Part shown: in pieces, positions 38,201 through 46,943 of the stretch
Position numbering within the stretch: position 1 is the stretch's first letter
Layout: each line of letters begins with the position of its first letter
DNA from: Ignavibacteriaceae bacterium
GTDB lineage: Bacteria > Bacteroidota > Ignavibacteria > Ignavibacteriales > Ignavibacteriaceae
Reading direction: 5' to 3'
Length of the DNA: 64,000 nt
NCBI GenBank assembly: GCA_013360295.1
Contig: JABWCL010000027.1
Span: 1-64,000, forward strand
Notes under the pieces: generated by a model
What the model was told of the DNA's origin: nothing
Databases searched by the model: none
Seen by the model: only the letters and a program-made list of their open reading frames with translations
Made by a program: the position numbers and the translations under genes

Positions 38201-38377
38201 TTAATTATTGTCATCGAGGTTGAGTTCTTTTAGGGCGGATTTGGCGTCCTGGAGTTTTGGGGCGTCTTCGACGGGGTCGAGGTCTCGGCAGTTCCATCCC
38301 TTGATCTCTAACGGTTCCGGTACTTTGATGGCCAACAGAGCTAATGCTTCTTCTGATGCTATAAAATCATTTTCCAT
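38201..38377 (-). CDS. Small acidic ORF (58 residues) in the hsd operon
   Basis: ATG at 38375-38377 and TAA at 38201-38203 enclose 58 codons. The sequence begins MENDFIASEEALALLAIKVP and ends with an acidic 'LKELNLDDNN' helix. It fills the space between the DUF45 gene (14-bp gap) and the KAP gene (17-bp gap), in the same strand, as expected for an operon gene. No family was recognised. It could be a small regulator or subunit. Confidence rests on position and coding-like composition only. Confidence 0.6.
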   Translation of the reverse strand: MENDFIASEEALALLAIKVPEPLEIKGWNCRDLDPVEDAPKLQDAKSALKELNLDDNN

Positions 38378-38391
38378 ATTGCAGCTAAGTA

Positions 38392-38709
38392 TTATTGTTT
38401 TCGGGGTTTTTGTTTTAGTCTGGATTCGAGTTTCTGGTAGTCGCCGAGGTATGCCATCATCAGGGATTTCCAGAGACGGCCGTGGTTTGGAACACGGAAG
38501 TGAAGCAGTTCGTGTACGATGATGTACTCCCCTAACTTCTTGTCTATGTTGAGAATGTCCTTACTGAAATTTAAGTTACCATCGGTGGAGCAAGAAGCCC
38601 ATTTCCTGCTCATTGGCCGAACATAAAGAGATTTAATATTTATGTTCATCTTTTGGGCGTAAAGACGAACTGCTGATTTGAATTCGATTTTGTCTTTCCA
38701 CTTCTTCAT
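38392..38709 (-). CDS. DUF45/YgjP-type zinc metallopeptidase
   Basis: A short (105 residue) member of the YgjP/DUF45 (M48-like, WLM clan) family. The conserved 'MSRKWASCSTDGNLNFS' segment (33-49) is followed by the zinc site 'HELLH' (66-70) and a further 'NHG' (H76). It is about half the length of full YgjP proteins, as is usual for copies carried next to hsdR. The ATG overlaps the hsdR stop by 4 bp (ATGA), so the two are translationally coupled. Such small proteases commonly accompany type I restriction genes; their role there, perhaps control of HsdR, is not established. Confidence 0.87.
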   Translation of the reverse strand: MKKWKDKIEFKSAVRLYAQKMNINIKSLYVRPMSRKWASCSTDGNLNFSKDILNIDKKLGEYIIVHELLHFRVPNHGRLWKSLMMAYLGDYQKLESRLKQKPRKQ

Positions 38710-41633
38710 ATTTGCCGGCTCTGCGCATTAAATAATTGTGAAAATATATATTCTACGAAGGAAGCTATTTTTTTAATATCATCTTCCTCCTGAAGGAGAA
38801 TAATATATAAAGCCTGACTTAGATCACGATAATCTTTTTCAACCGTGAGGAAATTGGGATACAGTTGGAATTCTTTTTGAATTTGGAGGGCAAGCTGTTC
38901 AGCATTATTAAAACTCTTTGCCTGAAGAGAAGTATATATAAAATATATTATACTGCTAAATCCTTTTGCCTTCTTTTCTTTTTCACGGTTTAGATAGGTT
39001 TCAATATCTGATGTCAATAAAGCTAAGGCTTCCTGAGTTGAGTGCTGCTTGTTTTCATAATTTTCCTGTACTGCTTCTGCCCTCTCCTTCATTCCGATGA
39101 GGTATGGATCAGAAGTATTATCGCCCGCAAATTTCTCAATGCTTTTTACAAGGTTAATAACTCTTATGTTGTCATCCTGATGAATGGATTTAATATAGGC
39201 AAGAGTTTCCTCATTAATAAGCATTAATTTGCCGCTTTCAAAAGGAGTAGTACCTCCAACGTTTTTCTGAACAAGGTCATTTGTTTTTCGGAGAAGTTCG
39301 CGGTCAACCATAATCCGACGGGAATAAGCATTGCGGACTATCTTGTAAATACTAACGAATTTAGTATAATCGTCCATATATGGGCGAAGGAACTTATCGG
39401 GAGAGATAATCTCGTAGAGCATTTCAACTTCTTTGAAGAGCCGGAAGAGTTCTTTGCGGAGTGATTTATCGCGGAAGTAATCAATAAGATTATCGGTGTC
39501 CTTATTGTTGAACCCGTGTGAGATAAGTTTCAGATAAGGCGGAACATCTTTTTCCATCTTGGACTGGAAAAGATTTTTGAGTAATTGAATATCCTTAATT
39601 ATGGAGTCTATCTCATCGCTATCGAAGGCAAGGGCTTTTTCGAGGTTTTCAAAAATACCGACGAAATCGAGCACAAAACCGTGGGGTTTGAGCATACCCT
39701 TTTCCTCGTTCTCATAGGGGCGGTTTACGCGAGCGATTGCCTGGAGGAGAGTGTGATCCTTCATCGGCTTATCGAGATACATTGCATAGAGTATCGGGGC
39801 ATCAAAACCAGTCAGTAATTTTTCTGTCACAATTAATATTTTGGGGAGAGTATCAACGCGCTTGAATGTCCTGCGGATTTGCTTCTCCTGCTGATGAGAG
39901 ATATGATATGCTTTAAGATCCTCGGTATCATTGTTACTACCGGTATAAACCACCTGAGAATATTCCGGAGGGAGATATTTATCGAGAGCTTTTTTATAGA
40001 GAGCGCAAGCGGGACGGTCAACAGCAACCATAAAAGCTTTATAGCCGAGAGGTTCAACATTATCCCGGTAATGTTTCGCAACGAAGGCAGCAACCTTATC
40101 AACACGTGAAGAAGCCTTTAAGAAGTTCTTCGTATTAACCGCACGGTCAAGTATTTTATTTAATTCTTCTATATCAGAGACGCCTTCTGCTTCAGCAAGT
40201 TCCATAAATTCTTTATCAAGGATCTCCTTAGGGACGAGCATTTCATTCGGCGCTATGCTATAATAAAGCGGAACCGTCGTGCCATCGGCGATACTATCTG
40301 ATATTGAATATTTATGCAGGTATCCTTCCGCATCATTGATGCCAAATGTTTTGAACGTGCCTCGGCCATAAACGGTTTTATCAATGGGTGTTCCTGTGAA
40401 ACCAATAAATGAAGCGTTAGGGATAGCAGCCATAAGGAAATTGCCGAGGTCGCCGCCGGTTGTGCGATGCGCTTCGTCAATAAGCACATAGATATTATGC
40501 CTCAAGTTTACATCCGCAGGCATATCCCTGAATTTATGAACCATACTAAGTATGATACCGCGGTAATCCCTTTTTAATAATCGCTGGAGCGTTTTAATGC
40601 TTCCTGCGTGTTCAACATTAGCTATACCAAGAGCGACAAGATTTTTTTTCATCTGGTCTTCGAGTTCATTCCTGTCTATCAGGATCAGCACAGTTGGTTT
40701 ATCAGCGGAGGGGGATTTCAGGAGAAGTTCCGCTGTTTTTATCATAGTGAATGTTTTCCCGCTGCCCTGGGTATGCCATACCAATCCTCTGTTCTTACCG
40801 GGATCGAGAGAGCGCTCAAACACTTTTTCAACCGCAGTGATCTGATGCTGGCGGAGAATGATTTTCTCAAGTTCGTCATTCTGTTCGGTAAAGAGGATAT
40901 ACTCGCGAAGGAGGCTGAGGATATGTTCAACGGAGCAGAATGATTTTATTTTTGCTTCAAGATTACCGATCTCATCGTTTTTCCAATTAAAGATATTACG
41001 GCGAACGGTGTTCCAGGTTACACCATAAGAAAAGCCGATGCTCTCGGTTGAAGTAAAAATCTGGGGCGGGACCATCATTTCGGGTGTTTCGTTATGATAG
41101 CGGCGAATCTGATCAATGCCTAAGGCGATTGCCTCATCCTTGGTGGCGTTCTTACATTCGATTACGAGGACGGGAATGCCGTTTATTAAAAATACGACGT
41201 CTTCCCTGTTGGCGTAACGGCCGTTGTAAAAATAGTATTCGGGAGTTACTTCGTAAGTATTATTCTTTGGGTTATCGTAATCTATAAGAATAAGATTCAG
41301 TTCACGGTTTTCGCTTTTACAGAACCAGGTTAATTTGCCTCGAAGGAGGTTAAGGAAGTCGCGGTTGCCCCGGATGTTGGGAAGCAGAGATTCGAGGAGA
41401 TGAAGAATATCATTATCCTTGCCGTCAAATTTGGGGTTGAGCTCATGTACTTTTTGAAAGAGAGTATCCGTAAAGAAGCGGCTGGCGTTAACAGCTTTAT
41501 CTCGCTCGGTGTAAGCGGAGAATTCAAAATTCCTACGGCGCTCCGCATCGGTGCGGGGGATGACAGACCAGCCGATCTGTTCAACATACTGGAGGATGGG
41601 AAACTGAACAGATGTTAATTCCGTAGGATTCAT
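38706..41633 (-). CDS. hsdR: Type I restriction enzyme R subunit
   Basis: The 975-residue motor and nuclease subunit. The PD-(D/E)XK nuclease site is D145...E159-C-K161 ('VLVIECKNA'). The SF2 translocase has Walker A 'TQGSGKT' (K293), DEAH box 'LIDEAHRTT' (386-389), motif III 'FIGFTGTPI', motif V 'KLLTGFDAP' and motif VI 'QAIARVNR'. A helical C-terminal part would bind the methyltransferase. Length and order are normal, and all catalytic residues are present, so it should be active. It lies 24 bp after the HEPN-like gene and overlaps the DUF45 gene. Confidence 0.97.
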   Translation of the reverse strand: MNPTELTSVQFPILQYVEQIGWSVIPRTDAERRRNFEFSAYTERDKAVNASRFFTDTLFQKVHELNPKFDGKDNDILHLLESLLPNIRGNRDFLNLLRGKLTWFCKSENRELNLILIDYDNPKNNTYEVTPEYYFYNGRYANREDVVFLINGIPVLVIECKNATKDEAIALGIDQIRRYHNETPEMMVPPQIFTSTESIGFSYGVTWNTVRRNIFNWKNDEIGNLEAKIKSFCSVEHILSLLREYILFTEQNDELEKIILRQHQITAVEKVFERSLDPGKNRGLVWHTQGSGKTFTMIKTAELLLKSPSADKPTVLILIDRNELEDQMKKNLVALGIANVEHAGSIKTLQRLLKRDYRGIILSMVHKFRDMPADVNLRHNIYVLIDEAHRTTGGDLGNFLMAAIPNASFIGFTGTPIDKTVYGRGTFKTFGINDAEGYLHKYSISDSIADGTTVPLYYSIAPNEMLVPKEILDKEFMELAEAEGVSDIEELNKILDRAVNTKNFLKASSRVDKVAAFVAKHYRDNVEPLGYKAFMVAVDRPACALYKKALDKYLPPEYSQVVYTGSNNDTEDLKAYHISHQQEKQIRRTFKRVDTLPKILIVTEKLLTGFDAPILYAMYLDKPMKDHTLLQAIARVNRPYENEEKGMLKPHGFVLDFVGIFENLEKALAFDSDEIDSIIKDIQLLKNLFQSKMEKDVPPYLKLISHGFNNKDTDNLIDYFRDKSLRKELFRLFKEVEMLYEIISPDKFLRPYMDDYTKFVSIYKIVRNAYSRRIMVDRELLRKTNDLVQKNVGGTTPFESGKLMLINEETLAYIKSIHQDDNIRVINLVKSIEKFAGDNTSDPYLIGMKERAEAVQENYENKQHSTQEALALLTSDIETYLNREKEKKAKGFSSIIYFIYTSLQAKSFNNAEQLALQIQKEFQLYPNFLTVEKDYRDLSQALYIILLQEEDDIKKIASFVEYIFSQLFNAQSRQI

Positions 41634-41657
41634 AGAGCAAAAAACAGAGAATGAGTT

Positions 41658-42149
41658 TTAAACAGGTTTATTTAATTTATTTAATTTTTTTATAATATTA
41701 CTCACTGCGCGAGCCAATTCAATACCTTCCTTGGCAATACTTTGGGACTCGGCATACTTATCATCCCAGGAAAGGGCATTGGAATCGGGAACTTTAACCA
41801 TTTCATGCAATGCTTCATTTCTTTTCTTTTTCCAGTCATCAACCTTGTTTAGCAAAGTGATTAGACCAGGATCAGTCTCTTTATTAAGGCGAGACTTTTT
41901 GTTCTTGCCAAGTAAAATCGAGACATTGTCACCAAGAGGCAAGAAACTGCGATGATTCTGATTATTCAGTATTGCAATTCTTGCTTCGAGCCGATCACTG
42001 ATAATACTTTCAATTAAGGTTATTGATTCGAGGAAGTAACCATCCTCTATAGATTCATTGATACGCTTCCAAGTTGATTTGTAGGCTTCGAATCTTTTTA
42101 CAGCAACAACTGATTTAGGACCTGTATTTATAGCTCTTTGTTTAGACAT
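41658..42149 (-). CDS. HEPN-like protein inside the hsd operon
   Basis: A 163-residue helical protein with no named family that I can assign for certain. The sequence 'KKKRNEALHEMV' contains R110-N111-x3-H115, the RNxxxH form of the HEPN RNase motif (Rx4-6H). It is followed by helices typical of HEPN and MAE_28990-like proteins ('AKEGIELARAVSNIIKKLNK'). The N-terminal helix 'GYFLESITLIESIISDRLEA' also fits. HEPN proteins are RNases or toxins in many defence and toxin-antitoxin systems. The gene lies 9 bp after hsdS and 24 bp before hsdR, so it is part of the operon. An abortive guard that acts if restriction fails, as for PrrC, is an inference. Confidence 0.7.
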   Translation of the reverse strand: MSKQRAINTGPKSVVAVKRFEAYKSTWKRINESIEDGYFLESITLIESIISDRLEARIAILNNQNHRSFLPLGDNVSILLGKNKKSRLNKETDPGLITLLNKVDDWKKKRNEALHEMVKVPDSNALSWDDKYAESQSIAKEGIELARAVSNIIKKLNKLNKPV

Positions 42150-42158
42150 AAAGTATAA

Positions 42159-43433
42159 TTAATTAATGTTGAAATTTAGATTATGAATTCTACGCTTGCC
42201 AGTCATTAGTTCGTGGAGAAGGGATTTGAAAAGAGCTGAAAGGATTCGCTTTTTCTTTTCGTAGAATGATATTTTGTTATCCAATGAGATAAATGCATTA
42301 GCGATTTCTTTTTGTTCTTGTAACGACGGCATAGGTATAAGTGTTTTTTCCAAAACGTTTTTGTTAAGACGTTGCCTACCTGTTGAACCTTCCATTTTAC
42401 CCGTTAGTTGATTTCTAATTTCAGTTTTGAGAAGGTAGTAATATAAATAATCAATATCACTTATATTTTCTTTAGATTTAATTGGAATTACTTCAGTTGT
42501 GGCATAGGCATACGGTTTATTAATTTTCACGAAACCTTGCTTTCCATTTTCAAATGAGGGAGTAATTTTAGCTAATAACAAATCACCTTCCTCCACATAA
42601 GTGCCACTTGATAATGAATCACGAAGTTCATAAGTTGTAATCAATCTTTCATTTAATGGAACCATTTCCATTGGAATGAATGGAACGGGTAAGTCAACTT
42701 TAAGTCCTCTTGGTTTTGAAGTGAAGTCATACAATTGGATTATTGTAGCAACTTCCCAACTAATAGGAAGTCGTCCAATTTCGGTTTGTTTTTGTTTCTC
42801 GCCTTTAGTGCCTTCGGTGAAGAGTTTTTGCATAAGGGCTTTTTTGAGCACGGTGGTGTGGCGGATAAGCTTATCCTGCTGCTCTATTGCTTTTTGAAGA
42901 GTGGATAAAATGTAGGCGATTTTGCGCTGTTCGGGGACAGGGGGTTTAGGTATTGTAAATTCAGAAAGACGTGATTTAGATAAGTTTGGTATTGTAGTAA
43001 TATTTGCTCTTCCAAAATACAATTTACCAAATTGAAAAGCGTACTGCATCCAATAAAGAATAAAAGCAGGGTCAATGTCATCGACTTTAGCTCTTACGCG
43101 ATGTAGATGGTTCTGATAATAAATATCATTCATCTCGTTTTTCCAAATTGCTGTCCGCCCAATATCACCACCTTCACACACTAATAAATCATTCAATGCA
43201 AGACTATATTTAATTTCCTCCTCTTGAGAGAAATGAAGAGTGTCCAATTCATCTAAAGTCACTTTCCCCCAAAGCAAATTTGAGGTTCTCAGAAAAGGTT
43301 TTTGATTATCGCCAATTCTATTTGCTTTTGATACGGATTTACCTTGCTGAATATTGAAATAATCGTCAATCCTTCCACATCCCCAATCTTCGGGGATTAA
43401 GCCAATGTCCGTGGATTGAAACCCTTTCATCAT
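42159..43433 (-). CDS. hsdS: Type I restriction enzyme specificity subunit
   Basis: A 424-residue DNA-recognition subunit with the usual two target-recognition domains (about 1-150 and 215-370). Each is followed by a conserved coiled-coil helix: 'EQRKIAYILSTLQKAIEQQD' with '...LKKALMQKLFTEG', and 'LQEQKEIANAFISLDNKISF' with 'FKSLLHELMTGKR'. The segments 'IPEDWG' and 'LPISWE' mark the start of each half. The gene begins at one of two neighbouring ATGs (43433 or 43430) that overlap the stop of the ORF6N gene. The recognised DNA site cannot be read from sequence. Confidence 0.95.
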   Translation of the reverse strand: MMKGFQSTDIGLIPEDWGCGRIDDYFNIQQGKSVSKANRIGDNQKPFLRTSNLLWGKVTLDELDTLHFSQEEEIKYSLALNDLLVCEGGDIGRTAIWKNEMNDIYYQNHLHRVRAKVDDIDPAFILYWMQYAFQFGKLYFGRANITTIPNLSKSRLSEFTIPKPPVPEQRKIAYILSTLQKAIEQQDKLIRHTTVLKKALMQKLFTEGTKGEKQKQTEIGRLPISWEVATIIQLYDFTSKPRGLKVDLPVPFIPMEMVPLNERLITTYELRDSLSSGTYVEEGDLLLAKITPSFENGKQGFVKINKPYAYATTEVIPIKSKENISDIDYLYYYLLKTEIRNQLTGKMEGSTGRQRLNKNVLEKTLIPMPSLQEQKEIANAFISLDNKISFYEKKKRILSALFKSLLHELMTGKRRIHNLNFNIN

Positions 43434-44347
43434 ATTTCCAACTTTTCAAAGATTACCAATGAATCCTTATCCATTTTCGAGAAGGCGAACCATTTTTTTC
43501 CGAGGTCTTTTAGAGAAGCGCCAATATGATAAACTACGGATTTATCAATGAGAAGGAAACGGTCGTGGGAGGAGCCGAACTTATGAAATGAAAGCCCGCC
43601 ATACTGAGAATTAAATTTAACGGCATCCTCCTGAAGCGCGCGGCTGATGTTTTTAGTATAAATATCAACTTTAACATTTTTACGTTTTTTTGTGAAAAGG
43701 GAGAGTACGGATTCATCAACATAATTGTCTATGAGAATAATAGAATCCTTAGCGCTCTTTATTAAACCGCTGATGAATACCCAGGCATCGAAAATCTGAC
43801 CGTCAAAGAAAATACCCTGTTGCGATTTTAATTTCTTTTCCTCAATTGCATCGAAGAGCATTTGCACTTTACCATCCGTTTCGATTTGCTTAAGTTCAAC
43901 TCCCCTGATACGGTCTAATAAACCGGCTTTTTCAAGTAAAAAATGCCTCATTTCCACAAACGCGGAAATTATCACTATACTTGTTTTAACTGCAGTTTCA
44001 GAATTAAGGACAGCAGACAGCATCGCCACCCCCTGTTCTGTAAAAACAAAAGGCAGGTATTTTCGATGCTTCCCCCTCCCTTCGTTTAAGGTGCCAAATT
44101 GGAACCTTAAAGAATCTTTTGAGGAGCCAAGATCGAACGACAGACTTTCAAATTCCTGCTTAGTAAGTTGGAACATAAAGGTGCCGGGGAATCTATCAGG
44201 ATTTCTCTTAACAGCGCGATTTAGAAACTTCGTTTCGATGCCGTAAAATTGAGCGAGATGCGAGTCAAGCATTACCTGTTTATCCCGGACTGTAAATATC
44301 CTGCCTGTGATATCGTGCTGAGTTATAGAAGCAGAGTTCAGAGCCAT
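43430..44347 (-). CDS. ORF6N-domain protein with PLD-like C-terminus
   Basis: A 305-residue protein. Residues about 10-95 are an ORF6N domain ('VMLDSHLAQFYGIETKFLNR', 'NPDRFPGTFMFQLT'), a phage-type domain related to KilA-N. A helical region follows (about 105-175). The C-terminal part (about 178-305) looks like a phospholipase-D-like domain: 'GQIFDAWVFISGLIKSAKDS', 'IILIDNYVD' and 'HDRFLLID' (H261-x-R263-x4-D268, a variant of HxKx4D with Arg for Lys). Such proteins are common beside type I hsd genes; function is not established. It sits between hsdM and hsdS, overlapping hsdS by 4 bp, and could regulate or protect the complex. Confidence 0.85.
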   Translation of the reverse strand: MALNSASITQHDITGRIFTVRDKQVMLDSHLAQFYGIETKFLNRAVKRNPDRFPGTFMFQLTKQEFESLSFDLGSSKDSLRFQFGTLNEGRGKHRKYLPFVFTEQGVAMLSAVLNSETAVKTSIVIISAFVEMRHFLLEKAGLLDRIRGVELKQIETDGKVQMLFDAIEEKKLKSQQGIFFDGQIFDAWVFISGLIKSAKDSIILIDNYVDESVLSLFTKKRKNVKVDIYTKNISRALQEDAVKFNSQYGGLSFHKFGSSHDRFLLIDKSVVYHIGASLKDLGKKWFAFSKMDKDSLVIFEKLEI

Positions 44348-44482
44348 AATGCCGGCTTCCTTGAAATTTTATTATTTATTGGAGGCGCCGCATTTTGCGA
44401 TACCACAGAATCAACAACTAAGGATATTAAGATAATGACGTAAAAAGATGAAATAAATTTCTTCGTCCTTAAACAATGGAAG

Positions 44483-46081
44483 TCAATCATTTAATCCCAT
44501 CCGTGAAAAAATAGATTTTAGTTCTTTATCAATAGCGGCGGATTCATCTTCGAGCGACTGGAGTTCTTCAATTATCTCCTCTACCGGGCGGTAGGTTTCG
44601 GCGTCGGTTACCTGGATGTAGCGGCTGGGGCTGATGTTGTAATCGTTTTTGATAATCTCCTCCCTGCTTACCAAGCGGGAGAACTTTTCTTTTTCTTTAA
44701 AAGCATTGTAAGTATTGGCGATGAGTTCAATACCATCTTCTGTAATGTAGTTTTTCGGGTCGCCTTTTTCAAATTCTTTTCCGGCGTGGAGGAGAAAAAT
44801 TTTCTCTTTATGCTTTTTATTTTTGTTCAAAAAGATAACGATGCCGGGTGCGGTTGTATTATAAAAGAGATTTTCAGGAAGGTAAATCACGCCTTCGAGA
44901 AGATCGTTATCCACAAACCACTTGCGGCAGTCTTTCTCTTTGTTGTTCCCCTGGTTACCACTGCCACGGCTGGCGGCGCCGGTATCGAGGACAATGGCTG
45001 CGCGTCCGGTATCATTCAAGCTGCTGTAAATATGCTGAACCCAGCCCCAGTCAATTTTGCCGCCACAGGGACCAGCGGGAAAACGAGTGTATTCATCTTC
45101 GGTAAAAAAATCATCGTTAATGTAGGGAAGACTATTCTTGCCCTGATTCCACATAGGATTGGCAACAACACGATCGAATTTACGGAGTTTATTACGATGG
45201 AGGAACTTGGGAGTTTTAAGGGTGTCACCTATTTCAATGTCCCCTTCCATATCGTGGATGATAACATTCATTTTACCCATAGCCCAGGTATCGGGAGTGA
45301 ACTCCTGACCGAAAAGTTTAAGGGGCGCAAATTTATCTTTTTGGGATTTCATTTTTTCGTTAAGGACGAGTTCGCATTTGATGAGTAAGCCGCCGCTGCC
45401 GCAAGTGGGATCGTATATTTCCATACCGGGAGAAGGGTCCATTATCTTAGCAATGATAATTCCAACTTCTGCGGGAGTGTAGAACTCGCCGGCACTCTGA
45501 CCGCCGTTCTCAGCAAATTTACGGATAAGGTATTCGTAACTTCTGCCGATGATGTCGGGTTCAACATCTTTAAGCCCAAGGCGTTTTTCTGAAACCTTCT
45601 CTATGAGGTGACTGAGGCGGTCGTCCTCAATCTCGCGAACACCGTGGGTGGTGGCGTTAAAATCAACACGGTCAATTATTCCGCTTAAGCTGGGATTCTC
45701 CTTAGCGATGGAGCGGAGCATAGCGGTAAGCTGTTCGCCGACATTACCGGTTAGTTTTCTGATTACATCCCAGACGGCGTCGGTCTCAGGATTAGCAGGT
45801 TTGAGCGGGAGGTAAAAACGGACGATGCGTTTCTTTTCGTCTCGGTTTGTTTCTTTATCGTGCTCAACTAATGAGAATGCCTTAGTGCGGGATTTAACTT
45901 TTTCGGCAAGGCGGTTGATTTCGTCGTCGAACACATCACAGAGGCGTTTGACGAAGATTAATGGCAATATAAAGTTCTTGTATTTGGGGGCGTCAATGTT
46001 GCCGTGAATGCTGCAGGCGGCATCCCAAATCCAGGATTCCATTGATTTAACTTTATCACCGTTGTTGTTTTTAGATGGCAT
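44483..46081 (-). CDS. hsdM: Type I restriction enzyme methyltransferase subunit
   Basis: The 532-residue N6-adenine methyltransferase. The N-terminal HsdM domain (about 10-150, 'LPLIFVKRLCDVFDDEINRL') precedes the catalytic part. The SAM-binding motif is 'DPTCGSGG' (224-231) after 'GEFYTPAEVG', and the catalytic motif IV is 'ANPMWNQ' (N308-P-M-W). The third residue of the usual NPP[FY] is M, a common variation in HsdM. A helical tail for HsdS binding ends the protein. It is the first gene of the island on the minus strand, followed by ORF6N, hsdS, HEPN, hsdR, DUF45, the small ORF and KAP. Confidence 0.96.
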   Translation of the reverse strand: MPSKNNNGDKVKSMESWIWDAACSIHGNIDAPKYKNFILPLIFVKRLCDVFDDEINRLAEKVKSRTKAFSLVEHDKETNRDEKKRIVRFYLPLKPANPETDAVWDVIRKLTGNVGEQLTAMLRSIAKENPSLSGIIDRVDFNATTHGVREIEDDRLSHLIEKVSEKRLGLKDVEPDIIGRSYEYLIRKFAENGGQSAGEFYTPAEVGIIIAKIMDPSPGMEIYDPTCGSGGLLIKCELVLNEKMKSQKDKFAPLKLFGQEFTPDTWAMGKMNVIIHDMEGDIEIGDTLKTPKFLHRNKLRKFDRVVANPMWNQGKNSLPYINDDFFTEDEYTRFPAGPCGGKIDWGWVQHIYSSLNDTGRAAIVLDTGAASRGSGNQGNNKEKDCRKWFVDNDLLEGVIYLPENLFYNTTAPGIVIFLNKNKKHKEKIFLLHAGKEFEKGDPKNYITEDGIELIANTYNAFKEKEKFSRLVSREEIIKNDYNISPSRYIQVTDAETYRPVEEIIEELQSLEDESAAIDKELKSIFSRMGLND

Positions 46082-46943
46082 TTTTGTTTTTTGAGTTTAT
46101 GATAGGGACGAGGGAATAGGGATTAGGGTTTTAGGGATTAGGGAAAAGGTATCAGGGATCAGGGATGCAGGAATTAGAGTGATTGAATTGGGCGTGGCTT
46201 TGGGAGTTCGGGATGAACCGAGTGGGCTGTTAGACGAATTCGCAAACCCCGATGGGTTATGGAGGAACCAGCTATTTATCACCTGAGGAAGTATCTCCAA
46301 ATTCCTGAATGTTGGTTTAAAATTAATGGAAAATTTTGGAAAAAACAAGTAAAACAGGGAGCAGAGAACAGGGAATAGAGATCAGGGATCAGGGGTTTTG
46401 AGTTAATAGGATATCTCAAAGGACTTTAAGAAACCTGTATATTTAGCCCGCATAATTTACTGTGATGGACCACAGATTACACAGATGCAATGGATGACCG
46501 CAGTTTTGGAAATGTAGGGGAGCGGGCTTGCCCCTCCCGACGGTGTTAATGAGGCGTATGATTGATTAACCACCGGAATTGTTGTTATAACCTAAAAGCC
46601 CGTTTTGGGTTTTGTGCTATATTAGCGGGATTGCAGAATGAACTTTGAGAAACCTGTAAATATAGCCCGCATAATTTGCCGTGATGGACCACAGATTACA
46701 CAGATGCAATGGATGACCGCAGTTTTGGAAATGTAGGGGAGCGGGCTTGCCCCTCCCGACGGTGTGCTGAGGCGTATGATCTATTAACCGCCGGAATTGA
46801 TGTTATAACGTAGAAACCCGCTTTCGGTTTCGTGCCAAATTAGTAGTTTAGAGGGGGTGGGCAGCAGGGTGGAGTTATTGAAATAGAATTCTGTCATACC
46901 AATAAACTATCGCGCTGGCTCTGCCGGCTTATGATTTATTAAT
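46082..46943. other. Repeat-rich spacer between hsdM and rpiB
   Basis: No credible gene in 860 bp. It holds AGGGATTAGGG and CAGGGATCAGGG-type low-complexity blocks (about 46097-46170 and 46350-46395; the reverse complement occurs at 49496-49535) and the 219-bp tandem repeat at 46405-46850. A reverse reading frame at 46097-46348 consists largely of this repetitive DNA and is rejected. Confidence 0.65.
46405..46850. repeat. 219-bp tandem repeat, two copies
   Basis: AAACCTGTA starts at 46431 and 46650. Both copies contain CACAGATTACACAGATGCAA, GGATGACCGCAGTTTTGGAA and GAGCGGGCTTGCCCCTCCCG, and each continues with an AACC(A/G)CCGGAATTG segment and an 'AA(A/G)CCCG(T/C)TTT' end. A third, partial copy lies at about 35783-35905. 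Confidence 0.9.

Noticed and set aside
44786-45388. Forward frame (200 codons) inside hsdM
   Set aside because: Antisense to the conserved catalytic region of a complete hsdM gene.
46097-46348. Reverse reading frame of 83 codons upstream of hsdM
   Set aside because: It runs through low-complexity AGGGATTAGGG-type DNA, shows no family motif, and lies in a repeat-only spacer.
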